This document shows positions 1-8,615 of a stretch of 64,000 nucleotides of DNA, piece by piece. The DNA comes from UBA3006 sp031401235 (GTDB taxonomy: Bacteria > Actinomycetota > Acidimicrobiia > Acidimicrobiales > Ilumatobacteraceae), in NCBI GenBank assembly GCA_031401235.1, contig JANNRJ010000010.1, forward strand, positions 67,882 through 131,881. The letters are read 5' to 3'. A program made the translations under genes and the position numbers. How positions within the stretch are numbered: position 1 is the stretch's first letter; every line of letters begins with the position of its first letter. A model generated the notes under the pieces. The model was given only the letters and a program-made list of their open reading frames with translations, searched no databases and was not told the origin of the DNA.

Positions 1-12
1 TACTGAGATGCA

Positions 13-1269
13 ATGCGCATCGTTGTTCAACCATCTGGTCCGCTTCATGGTGACGTGCAAGTCCCGGGAGCGAAAAATTCGGTTCTAAAGTTGATGGCCG
101 CCACCCTGCTCGCCGAGGGTGACTATGAATTCACCAATGTGCCAGCGATCAATGATGTTGACACGATGGGGGATTTGATTGGTGCACTTGGTGTCTCCGC
201 AGTTCGAGTAGGAGCACATGGCCTAACCCTGTGCAATCACGGCAACATCACGCCCGTTGCGCCGTTTGAGCAGGTCGATCGAATCCGGTCTTCGATCAAT
301 GTGCTTGGACCCCTACTTGCCAGATTTGGGAGCGCCGACATTGCCATGCCAGGTGGGGATAATTTCGGCACGCGTCCGATCAACTGGCACGTCAGTGGAC
401 TCGAAGCGATGGGCGCCACATTTGAACTCACAGATAAAGGGGTGCGAGCCACGGCGCCACGCTTGCATGGGGCGACGATTGTGCTTAGTTTTCCAAGTGT
501 TGGTGCCACGGAGAATATTCTCACCGCGGCCGTGCTTGCCGACGGTGTCACAACAATTGACAACGCCGCCCGCGAACCCGAAATTGCCGACCTCTGCGCA
601 ATGTTGAGCGCAATGGGCGCGCACATTTCCGGCGTCGGTACCGCAACACTCGTCATTGAAGGTGTCGAACCCGGGTCACTGCATGCGGTGCATCACAAAG
701 TTATGAATGACCGTGTTCAGGCCGCCACTTATATAGCCGCCGTGGCGGTGTGCGGGGGAGATGTGTTTGTGCGCGGTGCCAGATCCGATCACATGGAAAT
801 GTTGCTCAATCGATACGCCGAAATGGGCGTGAGCATTACTCCTCATTCAGATGGTTTGCGTGTGGCTGCTTCGTCGCGGTTGCATTCGATCAACTTTGCA
901 ACTCTGCCCTATCCCGGAATCGCCACAGATTATAAACCGCTTCTCGTGGCGATGTTGGCGATCGCCGACGGTGTGGGTATCGCCACTGAAAATTTATACC
1001 CGGGTCGCTTTCGCTATATAGAGGAGTTGTCAAAATTTGGGGCAGATATTCGCATCGATGGACATCATGCGGCTATTCGCGGCGTTGCCCGACTAACTGG
1101 GGCGAAAGTTTGTGCTCCCGATATTCGTGCCGGGGCGGCACTTGTGGTCGCCGGATTGATTGCCGATGGCGTTACCGAGATCAGCGATATTTATCACATC
1201 GATCGTGGATATGACGACTTAGTTGGTCGCCTTGCCGGAATCGGAGCCAACATCGCTCGAATCAATTGA
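13..1269 (+). CDS. murA: UDP-N-acetylglucosamine 1-carboxyvinyltransferase MurA
   Basis: Cytoplasmic enolpyruvyl transferase that catalyses the first committed step of peptidoglycan synthesis (PEP + UDP-GlcNAc). The 418-aa length is normal for the family. The N-terminal KNSVLK stretch (residues 21-26) matches the substrate-binding K-N pair, and LGPLLARFG followed by a Pro-Gly-Gly loop marks the active-site loop at about 98-120. In that loop the residue that is Cys115 in E. coli is Asp116 here (PGGDNFG), as in Mycobacterium, where it gives natural fosfomycin insensitivity. The ATG at 13 gives the expected N-terminus. The 3' end is overlapped antisense by a small membrane-protein gene. Confidence 0.97.
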   Translation: MRIVVQPSGPLHGDVQVPGAKNSVLKLMAATLLAEGDYEFTNVPAINDVDTMGDLIGALGVSAVRVGAHGLTLCNHGNITPVAPFEQVDRIRSSINVLGPLLARFGSADIAMPGGDNFGTRPINWHVSGLEAMGATFELTDKGVRATAPRLHGATIVLSFPSVGATENILTAAVLADGVTTIDNAAREPEIADLCAMLSAMGAHISGVGTATLVIEGVEPGSLHAVHHKVMNDRVQAATYIAAVAVCGGDVFVRGARSDHMEMLLNRYAEMGVSITPHSDGLRVAASSRLHSINFATLPYPGIATDYKPLLVAMLAIADGVGIATENLYPGRFRYIEELSKFGADIRIDGHHAAIRGVARLTGAKVCAPDIRAGAALVVAGLIADGVTEISDIYHIDRGYDDLVGRLAGIGANIARIN

Positions 1270-1389
1270 GCGTTTCGCGGTGTTTTGCCGATCAACTCGA
1301 AGTGTTGCCCGCCACAACACCAACACAATCAACGCGATAGGACCAGCCACGAGCAACAATTCGTCCCAACCGCCTTGATGAGCAAGCAC
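1219..1389 (-). CDS. small single-pass membrane protein
   Basis: A 56-aa protein starting at GTG 1389. One hydrophobic segment (residues about 10-26, LLLVAGPIALIVLVLW) follows a short N-terminus AHQGGWDE, and the tail is basic then acidic. A TACGAT -10-like element lies just upstream of the GTG and there is no clear Shine-Dalgarno, so a leaderless transcript is likely. The gene is divergent from the nfu gene and its 3' end overlaps the last 51 bases of murA. The AHQGGWDE...GP arrangement recalls small actinobacterial membrane proteins, but I cannot name a function. Confidence 0.6.
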   Translation of the reverse strand: MLAHQGGWDELLLVAGPIALIVLVLWRATLRVDRQNTAKRSIDSSDVGSDSGKATN

Positions 1390-1442
1390 CCCCGTATCGT
1401 AGAGGAGTACATATTGTGTCGTCGTTTGTATTGGAGTAATTC

Positions 1443-1673
1443 GTGTCAATGCGCACCCAAGTTGAGGAAACAATTGAAGTCATCCGGCCCGCCTTACAGG
1501 CCGATGGCGGCGATATTGTGCTCCAAGAAGTGGATGAAATAACAGGCATAGTCACGGTCACTCTTGTAGGTGCGTGCGGAACATGTCCGGCATCTGATCA
1601 AACATTGAAGGCCGGAATTGAGCGCATTATGCGCGACCGTGTAGACGGTGTCACCGAGGTCGTGGCGGTCTAG
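1443..1673 (+). CDS. NifU/Nfu C-terminal domain Fe-S scaffold protein
   Basis: A 76-aa stand-alone Nfu domain. It contains the hallmark CxxC (GACGTCPAS, about residues 46-54) that in this family bridges a 4Fe-4S cluster between two subunits, and it ends in the typical beta strand after the helix IERIMRDRV. It probably carries or delivers Fe-S clusters to apo-proteins. The GTG at 1443 is preceded by TTGGAG at 1430-1435. meaB starts 3 nt downstream, so the two genes are probably co-transcribed. Confidence 0.9.
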   Translation: MSMRTQVEETIEVIRPALQADGGDIVLQEVDEITGIVTVTLVGACGTCPASDQTLKAGIERIMRDRVDGVTEVVAV

Positions 1674-1676
1674 TCC

Positions 1677-2663
1677 GTGTCTGAGCGCACGAGTGACCCG
1701 CGGCAGCTGTTTGCGGCCGCCTCCAGTGGCGACCGCGCATCGCTGGCCCGGTTGCTGTCGATTATTGAGCGCGGTGGTGACGATTCCCGCTCCATTGGGC
1801 GTTTGTCGTATCCGCTGATCGGCGATGGATATTCAGTCGGCATCACTGGGGCACCAGGTGCCGGAAAGAGCACACTGACAAGTGCACTTATAGCGCACCT
1901 GCTAAGTGGAACTACAAATAGTGCACCAAAGGTCGCGGTGCTGGCCATCGATCCGTCGTCGCCGTTCACTGGCGGAGCGATTCTTGGCGATCGGGTTCGA
2001 ATGCAAGATCACGCCACTAATGAAGGCGTGTTCATTCGTTCGATGGCCACTCGCGGTCATTTGGGCGGCTTATCTCTGGCCACGAGTGAGGCGATGCGTT
2101 TATTGGATGCAGTGAAATATCCGTGGATTCTTGTCGAGACGGTCGGAGTTGGTCAGGTCGAAGTCGAAATTGCTGGCAAAGCAGATAGCACCATCGTGGT
2201 GGTAAACCCAGGTTGGGGTGATGCTGTGCAGGCAAACAAAGCCGGACTGATGGAGATCGCCGATGTGTTCGTGATCAACAAAGCCGATCGAAAAGGTGTG
2301 GAAGATACCCGGCGCGATCTCGAACAGATGTTGGAGCTGTCCGATTTGGCGGAGGGTGCTTGGCGACCACCAATTATTGCCACAGTTGCAACCACTGGCG
2401 AGGGTGTCGACAAACTGTGGATGGAAGTGTTGCGACACCGCAGTTATATGGAGTTAAACGGCGACCTCGTCACGCGCCGATCGAATCGAATACGCCAAGA
2501 AATGCGCGCGATTATCGAAACCAAACTCGAGCACCGTGCCCGTGCAATTTGCAGCGGTCCGCGCTGGAGTTCTCTCGAGGCCCAAGTGCTTGCCCGCAGC
2601 ATTGATCCATGGAGCGCCGCCGATCAGATGCTCGAAGGCATTCTCGAAGGTTTTGGGGAGTGA
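1677..2663 (+). CDS. meaB: MeaB/ArgK-family G3E GTPase (methylmalonyl-CoA mutase chaperone)
   Basis: A 328-aa G3E GTPase. Walker A is GAPGAGKST at residues 58-66, followed by the family motif AIDPSSP, an ETVGVGQ switch and an NKAD specificity motif. MeaB proteins load and protect the adenosylcobalamin cofactor of methylmalonyl-CoA mutase or related mutases. No mutase gene lies in this window, so the partner is encoded elsewhere. The start is GTG 1677, 3 nt after nfu. The stop overlaps the proposed azlC GTG start. Confidence 0.93.
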   Translation: MSERTSDPRQLFAAASSGDRASLARLLSIIERGGDDSRSIGRLSYPLIGDGYSVGITGAPGAGKSTLTSALIAHLLSGTTNSAPKVAVLAIDPSSPFTGGAILGDRVRMQDHATNEGVFIRSMATRGHLGGLSLATSEAMRLLDAVKYPWILVETVGVGQVEVEIAGKADSTIVVVNPGWGDAVQANKAGLMEIADVFVINKADRKGVEDTRRDLEQMLELSDLAEGAWRPPIIATVATTGEGVDKLWMEVLRHRSYMELNGDLVTRRSNRIRQEMRAIIETKLEHRARAICSGPRWSSLEAQVLARSIDPWSAADQMLEGILEGFGE

Positions 2664-3337
2664 GTCGACTATCTCGAGTTCAAATGAGCGCACCCGTGCG
2701 TTCGGTCGTGGTTTCGAGTCTCACCTTGAGTAGTGCGGTCGGCGTGTTTGCAATTTCGTTCGGAGTTCTGTCGGTCAGCGCGGGAGCAAGTGTTGCCCAA
2801 ACATGTGCGCTGTCACTGTTCACATTTACCGGGGCCTCCCAATTATCGGCGATGAGTGTGATCGCCACCGGTGGCACCGTAAGTGCCGCACTTGGTGGGG
2901 CACTGCTACTGGCGGCGCGAAACTTTGTTTATGGCCTGGCACTGGCGCCACTTATTAAAGGTTCGCTGCGGACCCGATTTTTGGCGGCTCACTTTGTTAT
3001 CGACGAAACAACGGCAATGACTACCGCACAATCGGATCCACGCTTGCGCAAGATTGCGTTCTGGACCACAGCTTTGTCGTTGTTTTCATTTTGGAACTTG
3101 GGCACTCTCGTTGGGGCACTGCTCGGTAACGGCATCGATCCACAGAAATACGGTCTTGATGTTGCTTTCACCGCGGCATTCGTGGCGATGCTCGCTCCAC
3201 ACTTACGTTCATCGAAGGGACGACAAGCCGCGGCGCTTGGCGCGGTGATCTGCATCTTGCTAATTCCGAGCGCACCGATTGGAGTTCCAATACTGGCCGC
3301 TGGCCTTGCCGTGTTCATTGGCCTGAGGCGTTCATGA
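2660..3337 (+). CDS. azlC: AzlC-family branched-chain amino acid exporter, large subunit
   Basis: A polytopic membrane protein of 225 aa if it starts at GTG 2660, which overlaps the meaB stop (GTGA) with an AAGG 9 nt upstream; ATG 2684 (217 aa) is the alternative. The hydrophobic segments and the motifs TGASQLSA and ARNFVYGLALAP match AzlC. With AzlD it forms a two-component exporter of branched-chain and related amino acids. The downstream azlD start overlaps its stop codon, as is usual for this pair. Confidence 0.85.
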   Translation: MSRLSRVQMSAPVRSVVVSSLTLSSAVGVFAISFGVLSVSAGASVAQTCALSLFTFTGASQLSAMSVIATGGTVSAALGGALLLAARNFVYGLALAPLIKGSLRTRFLAAHFVIDETTAMTTAQSDPRLRKIAFWTTALSLFSFWNLGTLVGALLGNGIDPQKYGLDVAFTAAFVAMLAPHLRSSKGRQAAALGAVICILLIPSAPIGVPILAAGLAVFIGLRRS

Positions 3338-3663
3338 CCGCGGTCGTTCTGACTAATTACATGTCGTGGTGGCTTGTCATCGGACTCTCGGCCGGTGCAT
3401 TGGCGTTCAAGGTTGCTGGTTTCGTGATCGTTGGCTCGCGCAAGTTGCCAAGTGCACTAGAGCAATGCCTGATACTCATACCAGCGGCGTTGCTTGCGGC
3501 TCTCGTTGTCAAAGACACATTCTCAACCGCCCATGAACTTGTGATCGATGCACGATCAGTGGGGCTGGCAGTGGCAGTGATTGCCGCCTGGCGCAAAGCG
3601 CCATTAATTGTCGTAGTTGTTCTCGCCGCCGGTGCGACGGCTATCACTCGTGGATTTGCCTGA
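3334..3663 (+). CDS. azlD: AzlD-family branched-chain amino acid exporter, small subunit
   Basis: A 109-aa protein with three to four hydrophobic helices, the normal size for AzlD. The ATG overlaps the azlC stop codon (ATGA), which implies translational coupling. The segment containing RKLPSALEQCLILIPAALLAALV is typical of the family: Lys-Leu-Pro before the central helix. Partner of AzlC in amino acid export. Confidence 0.85.
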   Translation: MTAVVLTNYMSWWLVIGLSAGALAFKVAGFVIVGSRKLPSALEQCLILIPAALLAALVVKDTFSTAHELVIDARSVGLAVAVIAAWRKAPLIVVVVLAAGATAITRGFA

Positions 3664-3666
3664 TCG

Positions 3667-4119
3667 CTAAATAGGCGCTGACTCGACAATCAATTTGAGG
3701 GCGCGCAAATTGCGTCGCCAGATAAACCTCAAGATCAATGTACCGCCGAGCAACTCGCCGAGGTATCCACCCAACCACCACGGAAACGTCAGTTTCTCCA
3801 ACCAACTGAATCGCGTCCGAGTACCACTCTCTAATGGTGTCAATGTAAATGTGCCAGTTCCCGAAACTATGCCTGTGTGGCGCACGCCGATCACATGTTC
3901 GGGTACCCATTCAGTGATCTCCATTCGATCCGTCAGTCGGATCGGACCGATTTTGGTGTCGCACAGAAACATTGTGCCCACCCCTTGCCGTTGGTCGTTC
4001 ACAAACCGGATCGCGACTGCATCAGCCATCCAATCGACATGTCGTTCAATTGGTTCTATAACCTGCCACACACGTACTGGTGTCGCGTCTATCTCAATGC
4101 TCACGGCAATGCTGCTCAT
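3667..4119 (-). CDS. SRPBCC (START/polyketide cyclase-like) protein
   Basis: A 150-aa single-domain protein with the SRPBCC pattern: an N-terminal strand SIEIDATPVRVWQVIEPIERHVDWM, a central block of beta strands and a long C-terminal helix (LRFIWRRNLRALKLIVE). The family folds into a helix-grip cavity that binds hydrophobic ligands; the ligand here is unknown. It lies 15 nt downstream of the methyltransferase on the same strand, so the two may form an operon. It converges with azlD with 3 nt between stops. Confidence 0.75.
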   Translation of the reverse strand: MSSIAVSIEIDATPVRVWQVIEPIERHVDWMADAVAIRFVNDQRQGVGTMFLCDTKIGPIRLTDRMEITEWVPEHVIGVRHTGIVSGTGTFTLTPLESGTRTRFSWLEKLTFPWWLGGYLGELLGGTLILRFIWRRNLRALKLIVESAPI

Positions 4120-4134
4120 CCAATATCAAAGTTA

Positions 4135-4896
4135 CTACGCACCGTGAATTGGAGCCCGACCGTAGGCACTGATGTGTCGAACACTTTCGTCGGTAAAATC
4201 GTCGCGCCTGTAGTTGCACCACCGCTGTTCACATCTCAATCCAGCCAACGCTGCCATTGCATCAATCTCGGTCACACTTGAATATCGAATACTCCATGGA
4301 TGTTCAACTCGTCGGCCGTCGCTGAACTCTTCGGTAAATATGCCGTCAACTCGCTGCTTGTCTGCGAATACGACTGCTTCGCTCATCACAATTGAATTTG
4401 GAGTGACTCGATGCACGTGTGGGTCAACGAAATGGGGGAGTTCACTCGCCGGAACGAAGCAGTCCACCACGACATGGCCGCCCGGTGCGAGCCGAGTGGC
4501 GGCATTAGATAGACACTCCCGCTGTTCGTCGGCGTTCAATAAGTTGAACAACGTGTTATAGGCAAGTAGCACGATACTGAATCGTCCGTCAGGCATGTCC
4601 TGCACCATGTGTCCGAGTACGGCCCTTACGCGAGCGTCGTCACACTGCTTGGTCTCAAGGCGCCCCAACATTGCCGCCGATGAATCAATACCGATCACAC
4701 TCACGCCAAGGGCCGCACCGCGTGCGGCGAGCGGTATCGCGACTCGACCGGTACCTACGCCCAACTCCAAAACCGTTCCGCCCGTGGCTAATTGCAACAA
4801 AAATTCGATGCAGTCATCGACAACATCAATGTCGTGATACCACTCGTCATACACATCTGCAAAGTCGTCGCCGTAGGTGTTGTGCGAGTATGTCAC
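4135..4896 (-). CDS. class I SAM-dependent methyltransferase
   Basis: A 253-aa methyltransferase. The Rossmann motif I reads VLELGVGTGRVAIPLA (about residues 39-54), followed by an acidic motif (VIGIDSSAAML) and the motif-IV-like ILLAYNTLFNL. The N-terminal YGDDFADVYDEWYHDID is common to small-molecule methyltransferases related to UbiE/Tam. The substrate cannot be told from sequence. It is the first gene of a two-gene unit with the SRPBCC protein. Confidence 0.8.
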   Translation of the reverse strand: MTYSHNTYGDDFADVYDEWYHDIDVVDDCIEFLLQLATGGTVLELGVGTGRVAIPLAARGAALGVSVIGIDSSAAMLGRLETKQCDDARVRAVLGHMVQDMPDGRFSIVLLAYNTLFNLLNADEQRECLSNAATRLAPGGHVVVDCFVPASELPHFVDPHVHRVTPNSIVMSEAVVFADKQRVDGIFTEEFSDGRRVEHPWSIRYSSVTEIDAMAALAGLRCEQRWCNYRRDDFTDESVRHISAYGRAPIHGA

Positions 4897-4938
4897 GCCT
4901 CCATATCAGCAGATTTGGACCATGGATCTGGCAAGTTG

Positions 4939-5700
4939 CTACACGGTTCCTGTATATTGAGAACACCCACCCATTTGCTTCGACGAATGGGCCCGGAGCC
5001 CGCTTGAGAGAGCGGGCTTCTGTGTCTTATCTCCACATTCTTGGTCGGTGGACTTGTCGGCCCCGAGAAGTATTAACGACATCCGGGAGCTGACACTTGG
5101 TGAGTATTTCGGGACGAAATGGGATTTCGAATGTGGATTGAGAATTCCAACCTGGTTCACGAATCCCTTTGCCAATCGGATTGCTCCAACTAAATCACTG
5201 TCGTTCGATACGATAAGCGCCTTCTTGCAAAACCCCCGTGCGCAATCATTAATTAAGTGAACTCCAAGATTCACATGCGATCCCTTCTCTTCGTCAATGA
5301 CGACACGAGCAAGAGTTGACTGCTCTCGTCTGCGAATTACATTGTCTCGCCACATCAAATTGAAGAATATGAGTGGCCTGAACGAAGGTTTAAATAATTC
5401 TGAAGGACCGTACTTTCTATCTGCAATAGCCTTCCATCGAACGTCGGATCGAAAATGCCCCTTGTGAATTGTGATGTTTGGATTGACTCGCAGCGCTCGC
5501 AAGTAAACCGCCTGACGTGAATGAGCGCCGTCGTCATTGTGGCGACTGTTAATCGTGGCAGTGAAGTATCTGATTATGCTGATTTCATCCCGAGGAAGTA
5601 GTAAGCGGACAAACTTCTCGAGGTCGAGCCATCTAAATGGCGTTCCTTTGAGCGCGCCGTAATACAGGTTTAGCCCATCGATGTACACACCAGTAGCCAT
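4939..5700 (-). CDS. NYN (LabA/PIN-like) domain protein, putative RNase
   Basis: A 253-aa protein starting at ATG 5700, which has a strong GGGGAGGAG ribosome site; an upstream in-frame ATG at 5730 is less likely. The NYN core is clear: VYIDGLNLYYGALKG near the N-terminus (first acidic residue), then KALIVSNDSDLVGAIRLAK with the second acidic cluster. NYN proteins are PIN-fold metal-dependent RNases. The last ~30 residues (KPALSSGLRA... region) are encoded by DNA that forms two hairpins and are poorly protein-like, so the real end of the conserved domain is near residue 220. Confidence 0.8.
   Translation of the reverse strand: MATGVYIDGLNLYYGALKGTPFRWLDLEKFVRLLLPRDEISIIRYFTATINSRHNDDGAHSRQAVYLRALRVNPNITIHKGHFRSDVRWKAIADRKYGPSELFKPSFRPLIFFNLMWRDNVIRRREQSTLARVVIDEEKGSHVNLGVHLINDCARGFCKKALIVSNDSDLVGAIRLAKGFVNQVGILNPHSKSHFVPKYSPSVSSRMSLILLGADKSTDQECGDKTQKPALSSGLRAHSSKQMGGCSQYTGTV
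4964..5028 (+). ncRNA. possible small hairpin RNA antisense to the NYN gene 3' end
   Basis: Two adjacent stem-loops: 4970-4977 pairs with 4984-4991 (8 bp, including one T-G pair), and 4997-5004 pairs with 5011-5018 (8 bp, 6-nt loop). A T-rich stretch follows (5018-5028). A -10-like TATATT (4953-4958) with a weak TGGCAA (4929-4934) 18 nt upstream would start a transcript near 4964. The arrangement looks like a short structured RNA with its own terminator. It could equally be a bidirectional terminator for the two converging transcripts or a repeat-derived 3' end of the NYN gene. No known RNA family is recognised. Confidence 0.35.
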
Positions 5701-5801
5701 TTCTCTCCTCCCCGGCGAATGAACATACATATGGGGTGCTGTGCGGATCCGATAATTGCACGGCGAAAGTGTTGCGCGCTTTCCAAGTACCCTTCACAGT
5801 G

Positions 5802-6935
5802 ATGGTGACATACCTCGATCACGCGGCGACCACGCCCATGCGCCCAGAGGCGATAGAGGCGATGTTGCCGTATCTCGATGGCATGTATGCCAACCCATCT
5901 GGTTCGCATCGATTTGCACGTCAAGCACGCCTAGCCATTGACGAAGCCCGTGACACCGTGGCCGAAGTTCTTGGCTGTAAAGCGGGAGAAGTGATTTTTA
6001 CCAGCGGCGGTACCGAAGGGGATAACTCGGCGGTTCTCGGTGCCGTTCGTAAGCGTGGCGGATTGGCTGTGTGTTCGGCGGCTGAGCATCATGCAGTTCT
6101 GCACTGCGTTGAACACTTGCACGGGAATGTCGTGGGAGTTAATGCACTTGGCTCAATTGACATCGAAGCTCTTTCTGAAACACTCGCAAATGCAAGTGAC
6201 GATAATCCAATTACAGTCGTGTCTGTCATGGCGGTGAATAATGAAGTGGGAACTGTCACGCCATTGCACGAAGTTGCCAAGATCGTGCGCAAGCATGCCC
6301 CCAATGCATTGCTCCACTCCGACGCGGTGCAGGCTGCCTGTTGGTCAGATCTGCGAGAAGTTTCGAAACTTGTCGATGTGATGACGCTTTCCGCGCACAA
6401 ATTTGGCGGTCCAAAGGGAGTCGGCATCATGATGACTCGTCTCGGCAAGGAACTTGAACCACTCATTTTGGGTGGTGGCCAAGAGCGTGATCGGCGCAGT
6501 GGTACCCACAATGTTGCCGGAATCGTTGCTACCGCCACTGCACTTCGAAGCACCGATACCAATCGTCAAGCCGAAGTCGAACGAATAGGCAAATTGCGAG
6601 ATCGTCTTGTCGATGATGTGCGTGCCGCCGTACCCGATGTTCTTGAAACCGTTCCCCGCGAACATCGCGTTGCGGGAATTGCGCATTTGTGTATCAAGGG
6701 ATGTGAAAGTGAAGCATTGCTCTATTTGCTCGACGAAGCCGAGGTGTGCGCATCGGCTGCATCGGCGTGTGCAAGCGGAGCAATGGAGCCTTCTCACGTA
6801 TTGCAGTCCATGGGTGTCGACCGTGAGTGGAGTATGGGCGCGTTGCGTTTGAGTCTTGGACACAGCACGCATGATGACGATATTGATCGTGCTATTGAAG
6901 TGCTCGTCGAGGCGATTCACAAACTGCGCCGCTAG
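5802..6935 (+). CDS. iscS: cysteine desulfurase (IscS/NifS class)
   Basis: A 377-aa PLP enzyme that removes sulfur from cysteine for Fe-S clusters and tRNA thiolation. YLDHAATTP opens the protein. The PLP lysine lies in TLSAHKFGGPKG, and the catalytic Cys loop is ASACASGAMEPSHVL near residue 315. ATG 5802 places the conserved N-terminus correctly; the in-frame extension to 5736 is not conserved. mnmA follows 32 nt downstream, the usual actinobacterial pairing, with IscS as sulfur donor for MnmA. Confidence 0.95.
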   Translation: MVTYLDHAATTPMRPEAIEAMLPYLDGMYANPSGSHRFARQARLAIDEARDTVAEVLGCKAGEVIFTSGGTEGDNSAVLGAVRKRGGLAVCSAAEHHAVLHCVEHLHGNVVGVNALGSIDIEALSETLANASDDNPITVVSVMAVNNEVGTVTPLHEVAKIVRKHAPNALLHSDAVQAACWSDLREVSKLVDVMTLSAHKFGGPKGVGIMMTRLGKELEPLILGGGQERDRRSGTHNVAGIVATATALRSTDTNRQAEVERIGKLRDRLVDDVRAAVPDVLETVPREHRVAGIAHLCIKGCESEALLYLLDEAEVCASAASACASGAMEPSHVLQSMGVDREWSMGALRLSLGHSTHDDDIDRAIEVLVEAIHKLRR

Positions 6936-6967
6936 AACCTCGATCCAATCCCGTAGCCTTATTTGAT

Positions 6968-8041
6968 ATGAAAGTGCTTGTCGCCATGTCTGGAGGGGTC
7001 GATTCATCGGTCGCCGCAGCCGAGCTCAAGGCCGGCGGTCATGAAGTTGTCGGTGTCACCATGCGCCTGTGGGGTGGCGAAAGCGATACCGGATGCTGCT
7101 CGGTTTCTGATGTGGATGATGCCCGTCGTGTGGCCCAACAACTTGGCATCGATCATCTGGTGTTCAATTTCTCGGATGATTTCAATACTCACGTAGTCAA
7201 TCCATATATCAAGGCCCACGTGGATGGCTTCACACCGAATCCGTGTATCGAATGCAATCGCCATCTCAAATTTGATCGCCTCAGCGAGCGAGCCCGTCTG
7301 CTCGGCTTCGACGCAATTGCTACCGGACATCACGCCCAAATCGAACGCGACGACAATGGCACGCTGCGTCTAACCCGCGGTCACGACGGCGCCAAGGATC
7401 AGAGCTATGTCGTGCACATGTTGGATCAATCAGAACTCAATTACACAATGTTTCCAGTTGGTCATCTCACCAAAACTCAGGTACGGGAGCGCGCCCAAGA
7501 ACTCGGGCTTCGCACCGCCGCCAAGCCCGACAGTCAAGATGTATGTTTCATCAGTCGTACCGGAGGTCGTGAAGCATTTCTAGGCAAGCGCATTCCATTT
7601 CGATCTGCACAGGTAGTTCACGAAGACGGAACTCACGCGGGCGAAGTCGAAGCACTTGAACTTGTCACCATTGGACAACGCAAAGGTCTTGGCCTGCCGG
7701 GTGGGGGACCAAAGCGTTACGTGGTAGAAGTCGATACGCCCAATGCACGTGTCGTGATCGGTGACGAATCACGCCTCTTGAGCGAATCATTTACCGTGCA
7801 TAGCATCGTCTGGTCGGACGTAGGTGATTCCACACGACTTGCCTTAACCAATGATGTGTTGGTGCAGAGCAGTGCCCATGGGCAGGTGTATCCGGCAACG
7901 GTTGAAACTATGAGCGGCATGTACGACATGGTTCGTCTCACCTGGTCGTTACCACAGCGTCGAATCGCCCCTGGTCAAAGCGTCGTGTTCTATGACGCCA
8001 CAAATCGGTATGTCATCGGTGGAGGGATCGCTTCGAACTAG
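6968..8041 (+). CDS. mnmA: tRNA-specific 2-thiouridylase MnmA
   Basis: A 357-aa enzyme that makes 2-thiouridine at wobble position 34 of Lys/Glu/Gln tRNAs. The PP-loop SGGVDSSVAA is at residues 8-17. The catalytic cysteines are in NPCIECN and in DSQDVCFI, and the AKDQSYVVHML and GQRKGLGLPGG blocks are typical. It acts with the upstream cysteine desulfurase. The sequence converges with the coiled-coil gene at 8052. Confidence 0.96.
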   Translation: MKVLVAMSGGVDSSVAAAELKAGGHEVVGVTMRLWGGESDTGCCSVSDVDDARRVAQQLGIDHLVFNFSDDFNTHVVNPYIKAHVDGFTPNPCIECNRHLKFDRLSERARLLGFDAIATGHHAQIERDDNGTLRLTRGHDGAKDQSYVVHMLDQSELNYTMFPVGHLTKTQVRERAQELGLRTAAKPDSQDVCFISRTGGREAFLGKRIPFRSAQVVHEDGTHAGEVEALELVTIGQRKGLGLPGGGPKRYVVEVDTPNARVVIGDESRLLSESFTVHSIVWSDVGDSTRLALTNDVLVQSSAHGQVYPATVETMSGMYDMVRLTWSLPQRRIAPGQSVVFYDATNRYVIGGGIASN

Positions 8042-8051
8042 TAAATCCGCG

Positions 8052-8429
8052 TTAAATAACGGCGATTACCACGCCAGCGATGGCACAACCGGCACTGATG
8101 AATCCAATCATTATCGTGGCTACCCACGTCGCCGTTTTTAACGGAATTCGTGACATTTCGTTTCGGAGATCTGAAAAACCTTCCTTCATTTCTGCTCGCA
8201 CGGCTTTGAACTCAGAAGCCATTTCGCTCCGCACGGATTTGAACTCGGAGGTCATATCGGTTCGCAAGTTGACACTTTCAGAACGCAGTGACGCGAAGTT
8301 AGAATCCAATTGAACCGCCACGTTGTAGAGATCAGTTCCGGTGACAGGTTGATCTTTGCGCCCTTCGTGTTGCTCGTTCACAAATCCTCCCAGTCGGTGT
8401 ATTTCGTTAAGAGATTCAGGCTTAGTCAT
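8052..8429 (-). CDS. coiled-coil protein with C-terminal membrane anchor
   Basis: A 125-aa protein with a heptad-like middle (residues about 40-92) built of repeated Leu/Phe-Arg-Ser-Glu units (LRSESVNLRTDMTSEFKSVRSEM...) and a single C-terminal hydrophobic helix (about 102-124). It resembles DUF1640-like anchored coiled coils. Two proteins of the same architecture are encoded at 37851-38219 and 38262-38774. Function unknown. Two 16-bp direct repeats lie 38-74 nt upstream of the start. Confidence 0.65.
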   Translation of the reverse strand: MTKPESLNEIHRLGGFVNEQHEGRKDQPVTGTDLYNVAVQLDSNFASLRSESVNLRTDMTSEFKSVRSEMASEFKAVRAEMKEGFSDLRNEMSRIPLKTATWVATIMIGFISAGCAIAGVVIAVI

Positions 8430-8466
8430 ATCGTCCTCCGTTGATTAAGTGACAATAGAGAAGATG

Positions 8467-8503
8467 TGTACTTCTACTTGTAGCGGATGTACTTCCATTT
8501 GTA
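8467..8503. repeat. two 16-bp direct repeats, 21 bp apart
   Basis: TGTACTTCTACTTGTA (8467-8482) and TGTACTTCCATTTGTA (8488-8503) match at 14 of 16 positions, and the 21-bp period equals two helical turns. They lie upstream of the coiled-coil gene at 8429 and could be a tandem regulator site; no regulator is identified. Confidence 0.4.
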
Positions 8504-8615
8504 AATGCCCACAAGATCATCGGACGTCCGTTGAAGTGTGCATTGCCTATAATTATCCGTAAAGGAACATTAAATTTGGTAGCAGTATCATTTCGAGCCT
8601 GTAGCCCGATAAAGA

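Noticed and set aside
237..656. Long antisense ORFs over murA and similar shadows over many genes
   Set aside because: They follow the codon structure of the opposite-strand gene and have no family features.
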